This document shows positions 1 to 12,739 of a DNA stretch of 64,000 nucleotides, one piece after another; position 1 is the first letter of the stretch, and every line of letters starts with the position of its first letter. The DNA lies in contig CAMPEX010000001.1 of NCBI GenBank assembly GCA_946807835.1, positions 5,285,001 through 5,349,000 on the forward strand, read 5' to 3'. The position numbers and the translations under genes were made by a program. The notes under the pieces are model-generated. The model had not been told where the DNA came from and did no database searches. It worked only from the letters and a program-made list of their open reading frames with translations. This DNA comes from Ailanthus altissimus. Taxonomy: Eukaryota > Streptophyta > Magnoliopsida > Sapindales > Simaroubaceae.

Positions 1-29
1 TATCTAAAGTTAGATTTATGAACCTAATA

Positions 30-2640
30 TGTCACGCCCCAGACCTTAAAGATTTGACACACGACATAACTTACACTAATTTAATAATGTGCACTCATAA
101 TTAATATTGCGTAAAATTTTTAACTTGAATTCAACAGAGAAAACCTTAGCAAGTTGCTAGTAAGTTCAACATAAAGATCAACCCATGACCATACTTAGTG
201 AAACATAAACCAAATACAACCATACCTAATAAAATAATACATAAGTATTTATTCAATGGGGACAAATCAAATATCTTAAACTACGTGTCCATAAATGAAA
301 CAATCAGCAACCTAATAACTTAGGGAACCCAAGGGATAGCAGAAGCTTTGCCAAATTTGCTAAGAACACATGTACCGTATTTACCTGAAATCATCATAAA
401 TTATAATGAGCATAAAACTCAATAAACATACTAGTTTTTCATATATCAAAATAAAAATATATATATATATATATATGTACATAATGCATGTGTATGATAT
501 GCTGTGATAAATCAAAATCAAAATCTTATTAAATCACATGTTAAGTAAGCACTTACACATTCTTTCAAAATATATAATAAGAATAACATCACCCAATTAC
601 TGCTTAGTAGGACTTTCATATCACATATCACATAATGAGCCAAATGTCATCCATTGATGACATACCGTATGAGAGGAATAATACAAGTGAGGTTTAAATT
701 ACACATATATAATGGTCATGCCCGAAGATAAGAGCCAAACCCTTACCCTGATCATCGGTGAGTCCTCTCACATGCACCAATAAGCCATCACACGAATGTG
801 ATGACTCACTCTTTCTTTAGGTACCAATAGGATCATCGCTACGTACGGAACACATAACATATACCAATTTCGAAGGAAATATCACAAATAAAGACTTCAT
901 AAATCACATAAGGTGCCTACTAAGTAAATAGTAAGTTCAAGCATCCTCAAAACATAAAATATTTCTTATGGACATATTACACTTCAAAAGCTTTCTTTGT
1001 TAAACATATTTCATTTACACATATATGTCATGTATGTCCATGCTCACTTTTATAAACATATTTATTTCACATTTTATATCAAAATATTCTTTGGCATAAC
1101 ATAAATATATTACAAGGGACATTCATAAATTCATACATAAATAATTACTATGTTTATTGTGATTTCAGTAAAAGTCTAGTATACTTACCTTTTAACACTT
1201 TCGAGTACAAGGCTTAATTTTCCTTAACCTATCAATGGAGATTAATCATTTCATAAGCCTCACCACAATCCTTTCATAAGCCTCACCATTCATAAAACAC
1301 TTTAAATAACTTACAAAATTATACATATTGCACTTATCACATCGAATTGGTCTAATTACTTGGTTTCTCAAAACCTGTCATTCTGACCACTTACACTTAA
1401 CAAAATTTTCTTATACATTAAATGATATCCAATTGCTTCAAAATCAGAATATATATTTTTTGACTCATATATCCTTCTTATATATGAATATTATATCATA
1501 ATTTCTATACAATCCATTTCATAAACACCATCAAATCCAAACTATTATCTTGACAGGATCAAGATATTTAATGAACAACATTCAGTCTCTCAATTTTATA
1601 AAATTATATACTAACTCAAAAATTATTAAAAATATCACAGAATTACTCTTAACAATATATTAATCCATGATAAATTGTTTACTTCAAAAGCCCTGCCAAA
1701 ATTATTTTAGAACTATTTTATTCCATAGCTTTAAAAATCTGTTAATCAAATATTGCAATGAGCTGATACACTTTAGAAAATCATAGAAATTTAACCACAT
1801 TGATCTAAATTCTCAATTTTGAATATATCATATTAGACATATAAATTTATCACATTCCAAAAATTTGTAATTTTGGAAGATCATTCAGTAGATCAAAAAT
1901 TATTTGTCACTCTAGTATACTGTTAACACAAAATATTTCTAGAATTTTAGGGTTAGTTTTATAAATTCACTAAAAAATTAATTTATGGAATTTGCAATCG
2001 ATTCAAAGTTTCAAATGATTTTAGACATGTATAGTTTCATATTCTCAAAATAAAAAACCAGAATCAAAGTAAAAAAATTTATAAAATTCTCGGATCAAGA
2101 GACTATTAAGTAAAACGTCTGCAATTTATCATGATTTATCAAGTTATCTACATAATCATCATCAATTCTCAATATATCTTATAAAATTCCATCAAATCCC
2201 CAATTTTTAATATTTTTAGAAATCAAAACTTAAAAGAGTTAACTTAATTAACACTAAGAAATTAAGAAAGAGTTATGATATACCTATTAAAACTTAAAAT
2301 TCTAAATTTTTTCTTCTTTTTCTTCTTCCTCTTCTCTTTTTCTCTTTTCTCACTCTAAAAGAGGTGGCTCGACAAACATAAGTGAATTAGAGTTACAAAT
2401 GTGTATTTTTATACTAAGACGCTAATTTTTAATATTTATGAATTAGCCCCTAAAACTTTTAAAGTATTACAATTTGGTCCTTAAAATAAATCTAAAGTCT
2501 TTCAAATAAACCCAATACTAATAGTAGGTCTTTAATCTATACAAACACTACTAATAATAATTCATAAATTAAGTATCACCCACATATAAATAAAATATGA
2601 ATATATATATATATACTTATTCTCACCGGTTGTGGATAAG
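30..2640 (-). repeat. Probable LTR-type repeat, AT-rich, non-coding
   Basis: No coding region is visible. The stretch opens with TGTCACGCCCCAGACC at 30, a type of start that I associate with plant LTRs, and contains a pyrimidine-rich block at 2308-2355 followed by a short AT-rich tail. The same arrangement (pyrimidine block close to the right end) occurs in the minus-oriented gypsy LTR at 30629-32087, which is why I favour a minus orientation. An AT microsatellite lies near 456-476. I could not find a convincing right end with a matching target duplication, so the extent and the LTR assignment are tentative. Confidence 0.3.
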
Positions 2641-5285
2641 TGGTTACTACATAATATGTAGTTGGATATTATTATTTCTCTTAGTGTATGAACTTAATAA
2701 ATTAGATTGATTAATTATATCTTTTGTTTAATGCTTCTTTATATCTAGCAAATATAATGATTGTTCAAAGAACTATGATGATCTCAACGGAGAAATTTAT
2801 GTATTTAGTGTAGGACAGTTTGATATATGATTATAGGGTAACAGCTATGAGTTCAATATATGATAGACATATATCTATATAGCATGTATGGTATTATTAG
2901 ACCCGTTCTTAATAAACTTCATATTATTTTGATTATCATAGACATATACATAATTGTTATGATGAAATATAATTATTTGACATTCAACAGAGGCATATAA
3001 TAATATTTGTGTTCTAACCTACAATGTATTATTGGGGGATTCACTAAGAGATTAATAGGTTCAATAAAATATTGAGGAATAAGTTAAAACCCGAGATTCC
3101 TTTTATGTTGGTGTAATTAAACTCTTATTTTCTTATTAATTAAGATTAGGTTTACTTTTTTAAATCTAAATTAATTAGAAAATATTTAGCTTTAGATTTT
3201 ATCTAAATAAAAGTTAAGTATGATTAATTTTAATAATTGATTAAAAGAATGTGATTAAATAATTATCCGTGGGAACAATACTTAGACTCAAATCCTATAT
3301 TACATGATACGATAGCGTACACTTGTACTTAGTTAGAAAAAACACATCAGACTTTAAGAGAAAAACCTTTATAGCTATAGTTTTTAATAATTTCTCCCAG
3401 TGTTTTAGAATTGAAATTATGAATGTAACTGATGATAGATGCCTCTTAAAGACACATATGATGAGTGAATTGTATTCTAAGGCTTATGAGAGTGCAAAAT
3501 TATACTTAAAGAAGTAGAAGAAAAGGCATAATGAGAAGAATATAAAGCAACCATTTAGTCCCAGCCAATAAGGCTTACTCTTTTGGTTAAAGTTGAAACT
3601 TTTTTCAAGAAAGCTCAAATCAAGATGGTCGAGGACTCATCTAAAGGAATTATTTATAGAGCTATGAAAGTGAAGGATAAGAACTTCGAGAATTGTTAAA
3701 GCAAATAGGATGGTGGGACACTATTGGAAAAGAGTTGTTGATTCGATATAAAGAAGAAAGATATAAAGTCAATGAAGTTAAATCAAGCATTTTTTAGGAG
3801 GCAACTAAAGTTTTTTAAAATAATATTTGTTCTTTATCAACAATATATTAGTAAGTCACAGTTGCAGTGCCCAATCCTAGGGTATGATCGCTCAAAAAGT
3901 CAAAGAGCCAACATCACCAAGATATATGGCTGGAGTGCCCACTTGATGAAAAATTAAGGCCAATGTCAGAACTCAATGTTGCAATGCCCACATATAGAGT
4001 CAATGTACTAGAGCTTGGAAACATTAGCCCTCCAAACCCAGGTCTCAGTACCATGTGCCAAGATCCCAATGCTATAGTGATGAACAAATATCAAGTGCCA
4101 CCAACCTATTCAGCTCTTTAATCCTCAACCTATAAATGATGATGACAACAAGGGCAATGATCTTGCTAGTATAGTAGATGATTAAGCTTATCCATCAAGG
4201 AAGTGTTCAATTCTTATTTTTCTATTGCCATTATGACAATGTTAATCTTAAGTTTAGGGGAGGGAAACACTTGTGTTAATTTTTGGCTTTAAGCCCTGTT
4301 GATTATTTTTAAATTGTTGTTTATTCTATGTTATAATTTGCATGTTAATTTTTTTTTAGTTATTTGTGAGTTTTGGGTCTAGTATGGTATTTATTAGTCA
4401 ATGATAAAAACTTGATTGTGTTTGCTATAACTTTGGGAAGTGATAGATGTTGCATTTGTTTTTATGTTACCTTGTATCAAGTTTTTGCTTTATTTTTGAT
4501 TCCTTAAACTTATTAAGCACATAGTTATGATCATTTAGTTTGTTTACTACTTGGAGAACATTCTTTTCATTACAAGAACATTTAAAAGTTTCACACATTC
4601 TAGATCTTGATTGATTATCACTTGAGGTGAAATCCTAGGTCGCATATAGTAGGAAATAATTTTATGCTAATGTTGAGATGATTTGAGCCTTTTGAACTAC
4701 CTATGTATATTATTTTTATCCCTAGTTACCTATTTTGAGTCTAATGAGTATTTTTCTTCATTAACCACATCTATACCTTAACCTTTAAATAAAATTTCCT
4801 TCATAAACACTCTTTATACCATAGTCATAGTGTTCTTGTTAAGGGTTATGGTGAGTATTGAGCTTATAGAAGAAGAAGCAAAATGAAGAATGGTTGTGAG
4901 TTTTAATTATTCATAAAAGGTTATAATAACTTAAGTTTTGGGGTATAGTGACTTATTTAAAAACTTAATTAAAAAAAGAAAAAAATGAATAAAAAAGGTA
5001 GAGAAAAGTTTATTATACCCCCGGCTTAGGGGAAAAAAAAGAGAGAATGAGCAATAAAGTAGAACAAAGAAAGTATGAAATAAGTTTAGGGGGGTCTTTG
5101 AGAAAATAAATGAAAGGTTTGATGATCTGAGAACAAAAATATGTGTTTATTGTGTTAATTAAGGCTAAATCTATCTATTTTATCCTATCTTCACCGTAAC
5201 CATATGTTACAAGCTAAATAAAACTTCTATTTGATCATTGATTATGTGTGCATTTAAATTAAAGGAGAGTGTTATGAAAAGAAAG
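2641..5285 (+). other. Unassigned repeat debris, possible 3' end of a Ty3/gypsy internal region
   Basis: There is no recognisable gene here. Short open frames at 3323-3517 (64 codons) and 3772-3957 (61 codons) match nothing I know. Two purine-rich motifs of the type AAGTTTAGGGG occur at 4250-4264 and 5082-5094, and a third purine run lies at 5258-5270. Such motifs recur in the non-coding 3' part of Athila-lineage gypsy elements, so the stretch may be such a remnant; I cannot identify any domain to confirm it. The rest is AT-rich with nothing else visible. Confidence 0.25.
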
Positions 5286-5290
5286 CATAT
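5286..5290. repeat. Target-site duplication CATAT, left copy
   Basis: CATAT immediately precedes the TG of the solo LTR and is repeated exactly at 6761-6765 after its terminal CA. Confidence 0.8.
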
Positions 5291-6760
5291 TGATGCGATA
5301 TTTCTATATCATAAAATTAAGTGCAAGTATACACTATCGTATGTAAGTAATAAAGAGATTAAATAAGTCGGATGTCGAACCCACAGGGATAATGTTTTTT
5401 TTTTAACCAATTACTAAAATTATATCTTCCTAATAATTATTCAGATAAATAAAAATCTAAGAATGAATGTAAGAAATATAAAAGTAAAAACACAATGTAA
5501 AGAAAATTAGGTGATAGCAATGTAGAGAAAACCTAGGATTAATATTATCCCTCAATATGTTTCTAATGATTAATCCTCTAATATTTAACTCACTTAGTCT
5601 TTATTATTGATCAAGACACTAATGTATTCACAAGCCTCTTCCAAGGTCATGCAAGTATACCTTAATTTACCAAATACCTATATTCCTATGGTACTTGTAA
5701 TAAATTAAGATTCATTAAGATTAGGTCTTATTGATCATACATGCCAATTAGGTATATTCATATCCTAAATTGAAACTTGCATATGCAACATTGAATGTTA
5801 CTCTACAATCATGCATCAAATTACCTAGGTCTAAATATTATGATTCCTTTTCCGAGTTTATCAATAATATTACCAATTCATTCACCATATATTGGCCAGA
5901 TATATTGAAGCATTAAACACAAGTAATTTAAATAATAAAAGACTAAGTTTATTAAATATTCGAAAGATATGGCAATTAAGCACACATATTGAGTTCAAAT
6001 ATTAACCCTAGAAAATAAGTTAGCTCATGGCTACAAGAGAACAGCAGTAAAAATAATTATAAATCATGATACAATTATTAGTAAACCGATATAGACGTCG
6101 AATTGCTTTTAATTGCGCTGCCTAGAAACTCTTGATGCCGAAGAACGTCTTGTATTTCTCTCTAAAGTTGCTTCAATTAAGCTCCTATTGCTCTCCAAGA
6201 CTCGTGCTCTGTATTCTTGGTGCTCTTGGGTCGTCTTGGATTGATCCTTGAAGGCTGGGAACGAGTGGCTTTATATAGGGATTGATATGAGCTTGAAAAT
6301 CTCAATTCTCGTCGGACTAGGACTCGCACTACCGCTGGCGCGCTATAAATCTGTCGCTGGGGCGACGCGTGAAAAAGCTATTACCGCAGGAGCGGTGGGA
6401 TCTTGGCGCTGGGGCGCTGTACGAAAACGGCTTTACCGCTGGCGCGGTATGTTGATAGCGCTGGGGCTCTGACTATCAGCCGCTGGGGCGCTAGACGCGA
6501 CTTAATCAGGTCGTTTTTCTCATTCCGATCACTATTTCAGCGCTGGGGCTAAAATACTTGTGGCGCGGGGGCGCTAGACTCATAATTTGAAAACTTTGCA
6601 TTTTAGTCCCTGTTTTCGTTCCTTTTGCGTTCTTTCTTTAAATTTCGTTCAAGTCCCTATAAATAACAATAATGCACATAAATAGCCATCTATTCTCATA
6701 AAACCATAAAATATCAATAATAAAAACATGAGAAAATATATGACAAATTTGCCCTTATCA
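5291..6760 (+). mobile_element. Solo LTR (copy 1) of an unclassified LTR retrotransposon
   Basis: A 1470-bp block starts TGATGCGATATTTC and ends CCCTTATCA, with TG...CA termini. It is flanked by a perfect 5-bp direct repeat CATAT (5286-5290 and 6761-6765). No primer-binding site or polypurine tract adjoins it, so it is a solo LTR left by LTR-LTR recombination. A second copy sits at 48190-49627. A conspicuous GC-rich stretch (about 6310-6590) contains repeated CGCTGGGGCGCT and CCGCTGGCGCGG type words, unlike the AT-rich surroundings. The open frame at 6248-6472 is a by-product of that GC-rich stretch and is not a gene. The orientation is inferred from similarity to plant LTRs and is uncertain. 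Confidence 0.85.
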
Positions 6761-7320
6761 CATATTAAATGTGAATAGAAAATCTCTTAGAGATAATTTT
6801 TTCGCATCCTTGTGTGCATAAGTTTATTTGAGTGCGAATGATTAATGAGAATAACTTACACACACACACACACACACACACACCCGCTAAGTGAATCATA
6901 TATAGAGTAAGTCTAGTGCATGGATTGACATTCTAAATTTCATGGTGTTTAAATTTTCCTAGGGATTGTAAATTGTATGGAACCTTTGAGACATCAAAGG
7001 TGTGTTTCCTTACCTAGGCTCGATGTTGAAGCGAATTGGCTTAATGAACTCCTACATGATTGGATGATTTCTTAGGGACATTTTATTTATTTTTCTAAAT
7101 ATAAATTAATAGTATCAATACTTATACACATTATGTAAGGTTTTGCAGCATATTAATAAGTAACTAACGTTAGTCAGTAAACACCAATCCAAGTATAGCA
7201 TGCATACTCACAAGATTACACAATTGCTAATGCATATTTTTTTTAAGTATTTTCCAAATTGTTGTCACATTATGTTATAAATTTATTGATATAATTATTT
7301 TAATTTAATATTATATATTT
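6761..7320. other. Unassigned AT-rich stretch with a CA microsatellite
   Basis: This begins with the right target duplication of the solo LTR (6761-6765). A (CA)n microsatellite occupies 6858-6883. No open frame or family motif is recognised in the rest. Confidence 0.5.
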
Positions 7321-7800
7321 GATTTTAGGAGTCTCTTAGATGTGTAGACCAATAGAATATCCTTGCACTAGATGGTATTCAACAGACTCATTGTTATTGT
7401 AATATGGTCGAGGAGAAAATAAGGATTTATTCGGTGGTAAATTATGAGTTGACATAGATAAGGTAATGAACATACACTAATAAAATTTTTTTCTACTTAG
7501 ACTAAAAGTAGTTCATAATAAAACTACAATTGTCTATGAAGGTATATATTCCCATGAACTTCAAATAGGAGCATTGGTTTACAGTAGAGGTCGATTTACT
7601 TCATAGAATGATTACACATTATATTCCAGCATTAATGCATATTCTGACCAAGTAATAGAAAATTTTATCATCTATGTATTTTCATGCCATCTTATTTCCG
7701 AGCATGCAAATTTTATGCCTTTAGAGGGGGAAGAAAATGAAGATACACCGCCATTTGAGGCCGTATGTTTAAAGGAAGGTGTTTATTAGTAAAGGGTCTA
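7321..7800 (+). pseudogene. Ulp1-like (C48) protease remnant
   Basis: The segment at about 7540-7620 reads as VYIPMNFK, a stop, then HWFTVEVDLLHRMITHY. This matches the block around the catalytic His-Trp of plant Ulp1/C48 cysteine proteases, which cleave SUMO-like modifiers. Further downstream an acidic segment (about 7700-7770) could be the tail. Frames are broken by stops and shifts, and the catalytic Asp and Cys blocks are not clear. The gene would end roughly 200 bp before the gypsy insertion at 8019. Removing that insertion places it tail to tail with the MULE transposase at 26890-28580, as expected for a ULP-carrying MULE. The call rests on one motif block. Confidence 0.4.
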
Positions 7801-8018
7801 GAGTGGGATTGTGGCATAGTCACTTGTATGTTCATCTCCAAATGATGTATAAATATATAATTGTATTATATTATTGTCTGTTGTCTTTGTATTTGGTGAA
7901 TGTGTACAGATATTTTGTATAGATCTACAAAATATTATATAGATGTCCATTTGTTATATAGATATGTATTTGTGTTATATAGTTGTATGTTATTCTTGTG
8001 TTTGGTGGATTTATATAG

Positions 8019-10785
8019 TGTAACCTATTAGTAGCATAGGCGTCTAGATTTTGGTAGAAAGCGATAAAGACATCGTAGGGATACCTAATTTCAATCCTAT
8101 TAGTAATATTTTTTATGGTACGCGTGAGAGGTATTAGACATAAATTGGTAATTTCACACTCGGTCGGAGCGTCGAACAGTCATGGAATATTTTTAAAAAT
8201 TTTCTCTATTGGCTTGGAAAAGGAAATTTCAATTTAATACATGAATTTTCTTTTAAGGGTTATGCATGGAACAAGCCTTTGTTAAGAAACACAATCCATA
8301 TATTAGAAAATGGACCAATTAAAGACAAGTTCATGGATTGCCAAGTTAGAGGTCTAGTTAGTTCCTTTGACTATTCTAACTAAATAGTTAGAAAGGAACT
8401 AATTAAATCCTTCTATTTTGATCCAATGATAATTTAGAAATTTTGAGTTAGTTAAGGGGCAAAGTGGACTTTTGGTAGAACACTATGTAAGGAGGAAGTG
8501 TGTAGAATTTTGGCTAAGTTAAAAACATAACATGTTTAGAGTAAAATGAGAGGATTTCGGCCAAGGTGAAGGGGAGGCTACTACAGTAAAATCCAAGGCT
8601 TCTTCATGAGTTTTCATGCTTGATCAAGCATAAATAAAGTCAAATACAAGTTCCTAAGATCAATTAAAGCTTACATTATTGAAAACCTAAGAAAAAGAGG
8701 TAAGAAAAACCTTATCTAGTGATGGTGGTTTATGATTTTTCAAGATCACTTCAATTTATGTTCTTGGTGTGAATTATTGATGTAGGTTAAGTTGAATTCA
8801 AGTGTGGAGTTTAAAGGACTCATCAAAGTAAATGAATTGGTAAGGTAAGAATTAGGGTTTGGTGTAATTTTATTGTAGAAACTTCAATCGGATTTTATTA
8901 GGGCATTAAAATTAAATTGACTTGATTTGAATATCATTGGAATAAGAAATTGAGAAAAGAAATGTGTTGGGTGAAGATGAAAATTTTTGCCAATGAGGAA
9001 TTTTTAGGGTTAAGTTGTGTTTTGGTTAAATTGTTGTATATGAATGATTCCTTGTGTTAGTGGGTTGTATATGGTTGATGGAAAATTAAAAATGAAGAAA
9101 ATGGGTGTGATTATCCATTTTGGTAAGGTGAAGAAAAATTATGTCCAACCTAATTTATAGGGTGTTAAGCAATTTTTAGAACGTCGGATGGTAAATTAGA
9201 TAAGATTGAATGACTTTGTAAATAAAAATCGGAAAGTGGTATCCATCCGAGCTTTGTAAGCCGATTAGAGTGTCTATTAGTTAAGTGAAATTTTAACGAT
9301 TGTAAAGGTTCTAAATGTCATTTATGATGTGTAGGTGAAGAAAATTAAGACCGGTAAAGAAAGTAAAAGTCCAGAGAAGAGTTGGGCTTGGAACGTTTGG
9401 TGAGTAAAAATCTGTCATGATTTATCTTTCGTTTAATATGTTTCCGCATATTGAAATTGTATGTTTTATGTGCTTTTAATGCATAAACATGATTTACAAT
9501 CTTGATATATATCCATAGTTATGCATTTACATGTTCGATTTAACAAATAGTTTTAAAGCTACCAAATTAGTTTCGAAGGCCATTGGTACCCTCAGATTTA
9601 TAGTGGTAATGATGGTTTAAGACCTAGCCAGTATATCCCGTATACATAGGCAAGTATTGGGGGGCCTGTCACTAACTTTAGAAAGTACGGTTATCGAGTC
9701 ATGTGAGTCGCTTTATGTGTACGGGGTATTGTCTCGCTATATGTAGGCGATGTAGGATTTTGCTGCATAGCCAGTATGATGTCTTGAGGTATCATAATGG
9801 GTGTTCCTAGTTGAGACGCCCTATGACCTAGTCACGTTGTGTGGTGCTAGTTGAGCCGCTACGTAAGTATAGAGTTTTAGGGTTCCATTGGTACAGTTTA
9901 AAAAGAAAAAGGCCGAGCAAGGCTTTAATAGTTTTTGAGCTACCGACACACATTACGCATTTATATATGTACATCCTAGTTGTTATGTCTTACAGATTTT
10001 GGATATTATTTTCTGAAGATGTATATAAAACTCGCTCGGCAAGATTTCATCAGTATATGACATTAGAAACTATTTTACGATTTTATAAAAACTTTAGAAG
10101 CATATTTTATGCATACCTTTTAGAATTTAATATATATGCAGAATTTTATTTTATTAGAAATCTTAAATGCACTCATTGAGCTCCTTTAGTCACTCATTTT
10201 GTATTTTATATTTTCTAACACCCTTCAGGTGTAGGCCTCGGTGCGCAAGTTGTTGATTCTTCTACGACTGATTAGTGGCCCAGTCTGACAATTATTTTGT
10301 AAATGTACTAAGTAGCACTTTTTTGCTTTTAGCATAGTAGTTATAGACTTGTGTATTTTGTAAATATGCTTTGGACAAACAAGAAGAGGTTTCGATCTTA
10401 TGATGATCGTTTCACTTTTTATTAGTATGCCAGTTTTGTGATCAAAATAAAATTGTTGAGTTGAGTTTGAATTTGATTTTGAAAAGGATCGGAGGTCCTA
10501 TTTGAAAGTATTGAGAAGCTGTATGAAATAGAAGTGAATTTTTTTTTGCAAGTTTTGTATTAGATTTTTAGAAAAAACAAGGGAACCTTTATTCGTTTTT
10601 TTTAAAAATTTAATAAGTTATTTTTACGTATATTTTAAGAATTTCTCAGTAATAGTAAAAATTAAAAAAAGGTTCACCTTGCGAAATTTCTCAAGTTACA
10701 CTATTAGATTCTGAGGAACTTCTATTATGGTGCCTAGCAGGGCCGCTAGGATCTACAGTAGAAGGTCTTGGGGTGGGTCCTGTCA
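8019..10785 (+). repeat. 5' LTR of element 1
   Basis: This LTR is 2767 bp with TG...CA ends and directly precedes the primer-binding site. It is homologous along its length to both LTRs of element 2 and to that of element 3 (which are on the other strand). Compared with those, about 9 bp is missing just inside its left end. The open frames at 9841-10179 and 10768-10968 lie in or across LTR sequence and have no known product. The segment around 10180-10205 preserves the unoccupied version of the element 2 insertion site. Confidence 0.85.
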
Positions 10786-10788
10786 GAG

Positions 10789-10800
10789 TGGTATCAGAGT
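10789..10800 (+). other. Primer-binding site of element 1 (initiator tRNA-Met)
   Basis: TGGTATCAGAGT lies 3 bp after the end of the 5' LTR. It is the standard complement of the 3' end of plant initiator tRNA-Met with one change at its last base. Confidence 0.8.
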
Positions 10801-10935
10801 CAGGTTTTTGAGGTTTTTAGTAAAATATTTATTTTTAGAATGAGATTCCTGAAATTGCATGTACATTTTTCTAAGTTTATGAAATTAAATTATATGCATT
10901 TGATTTTTATTTGCATTATTAAATTCACAGAAAAT

Positions 10936-12120
10936 ATGCATCGTGGGGCTTACGTATTAAGAGAGTAGTTACGGAGGCTCTTGCGTTCGAAGAGGAGCAT
11001 GGGAATGAGTTGGTAAATATTCCCATGCATTAGACCCCTCTCGAGTCATCTCAGCTTATCGAGCTAGAGGGTGGAAACATAAATGTAGCTCAGATGGCCC
11101 AAATATTAGCAGCAGCAATCCAATAGTCGAGAGAGACAATAGTGTCTATTGAGCACGCCAAGAAATTGGGTACTAAGCCATATGACGGTACAGGAGACCC
11201 TGAGAGAGCCTTATCTTGGTTAGAGAACATCAAAGAAAGTTTTTAGGTTATGGGATGGATTGAAGAACAAATGGTTGCATACTCTGCATTTCTATTGAAG
11301 GAAGGGGAGAAAGACTGGTGGAAAGCCTTGCAGATGAGGAATTTCGATAGGATGTCTTGGGCGCTTTTCGAAAGAAATTTTTTGGATAAGTTCTACCCTA
11401 AAAGTTATAAAGATGTAAAGATAGAAGAGTTCTTCAAGCTAGAACAAGGTTCTCTCTCCGTGGCAGAGTATAAAAAGAAGTTTTCAGAGCTCCTTTGTGC
11501 CATTCCTTTATAGCTGATAATGAAGAGCAGATGGCTAATCGGTTTATAGTAGGCCTTAATCCTCGGATCAGGGCTTATGTAGTATTAGTAGTTCACACTT
11601 AGTATAGAGTATTAGTGGAAGTTGCAACTCGAGTTGAAAGAAGGATGACAATTATTCCTAAACTGAAATAGCATGGTCCGAAAAGGGGATGGACATGTGG
11701 TTATCTGGAAGGACCCAGTAAATTCGCAAGAATAGAGGAGATATCAATATGGTCAAGTAGTAAAAAACTAAGCCAAGGAGCTCAATCAAGTCAAGCTTCC
11801 GTTAGGCAACCATCAACCGAATCCCGAAGTACTGAAGAGAGTCGGAAGAATTTTTCGGTGTGTAACAAATGTGGCAAGACCCATCCGGGGGATTGTAGGA
11901 ATGAGACTACTGGTTGTTATAAGTATGGTCAAGAGGGCCACTATATGAGAGATTACCCGAATGCTGGAGCTAGTAGTAAGCCAGAAGATAGATCACTAGC
12001 TTTGGAACAAACTAGTAGTGGCCGTGGAGAGATTCAAGGTGGTTTCAATTTCATAAGGCCGAGCGGCTCAGGCCAACCTAATAGAGGAGCCGGTAGAGAA
12101 GGATTATCTGTAAGACTGTA
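10936..12120 (+). pseudogene. gag pseudogene of element 1
   Basis: The capsid-like core is recognisable at about 11160-11520: a PYDGTGDP block, the DWW motif region (KDWWKALQMRN), and the KFYPKSYKD segment with the following acidic helix. This is typical of the Retrotransposon_gag family. Two zinc-binding segments follow at 11858-11950. The first, CNKCGKTHPGDC, keeps its ligands. The second, a CCHC knuckle, reads CYKYGQEGHYMRDYP and has lost two cysteines to tyrosine. Stops interrupt the frame at about 11247 and 11511 and again between 11520 and 11858. It formed the nucleocapsid in the ancestor and cannot do so now. Confidence 0.8.
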
Positions 12121-12149
12121 AGGTAGACCTTATAACTAGGCTAGGGTAT

Positions 12150-12510
12150 TTGCAGTGACCCAACAAGAGGTGGATGTGGCCCCAGAAGTTGTGACGGGTA
12201 AGATGTCAGTTTTTGATCGAGATGCTTATATGTTGATAGATCTGGGAGCTACCCACTCTTTTATTTCTATGGGTTTGCTGCAAATGCTAGTGTAGCGCTA
12301 CAGTTATTAAATTGTAGCGTGACGATGTCTCTTTTTACTAGAGACTCTATTGTAGCAGAAAGGGTATGTACGGGCAGTAAAATTTGTATAAGGTGTCAAG
12401 AATTTTTGGCGGACATGATCGTGCTGGCCAGCAGTGAATTTGATGTGATTTTGGGGATGGATTGGTTGTCCTAATATCGGTCCACAGTAGACTACTTTCG
12501 GAAAGAAGTT
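12150..12510 (+). pseudogene. Aspartic protease region of element 1
   Basis: Fragments LIDLGATHSF (about 12233-12265) and VILGMDWLS (about 12447-12475) mark the active-site flap and the C-terminal block of the gypsy aspartic protease. Frames are shifted between the two. The catalytic aspartate is present, while the DSG/DTG triplet reads DLG. Confidence 0.65.
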
Positions 12511-12739
12511 AGATTGTGTAGTTCAGAGGGAACAGAAGTTATTTCGTGTAGCATAAAAACTACTTTCCGCTTGTATGGTGTCACTTATGAGGGCAAAGAA
12601 GATGCTTTGGAAGTCGTGTTAAGGGCATCTGGTTTATACTATAGAAGTAAGAGATGGTGGATTGAAACTGGAGGATATCTCGGTGGTTCGAGAATTTTCG
12701 AATGTATTCCCAAACGATCTTCTAGGATTACCCCTAGAT

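Noticed and set aside
6248..6472. 74-codon open frame with a protein-like Arg/Gly-rich sequence
   Set aside because: It lies wholly in the GC-rich repeated part of a solo LTR; the homologous part of copy 2 has no such frame.
5291..6760. Interpretation as the 3' LTR of an element occupying 2641-5290
   Set aside because: The perfect CATAT duplication on both sides shows an independent solo LTR; a 3' LTR would have an internal region, not a duplication, at its left.
6858..6883. CA dinucleotide run and several AT runs as a CRISPR-like or regulatory array
   Set aside because: They are plain microsatellites without spacers, ordinary in plant DNA.
9841..10179. 112-codon open frame with membrane-like composition
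   Set aside because: It is inside the 5' LTR of element 1. Homologous LTRs carry shorter, broken versions (for example 15581-15787), and it matches no family.
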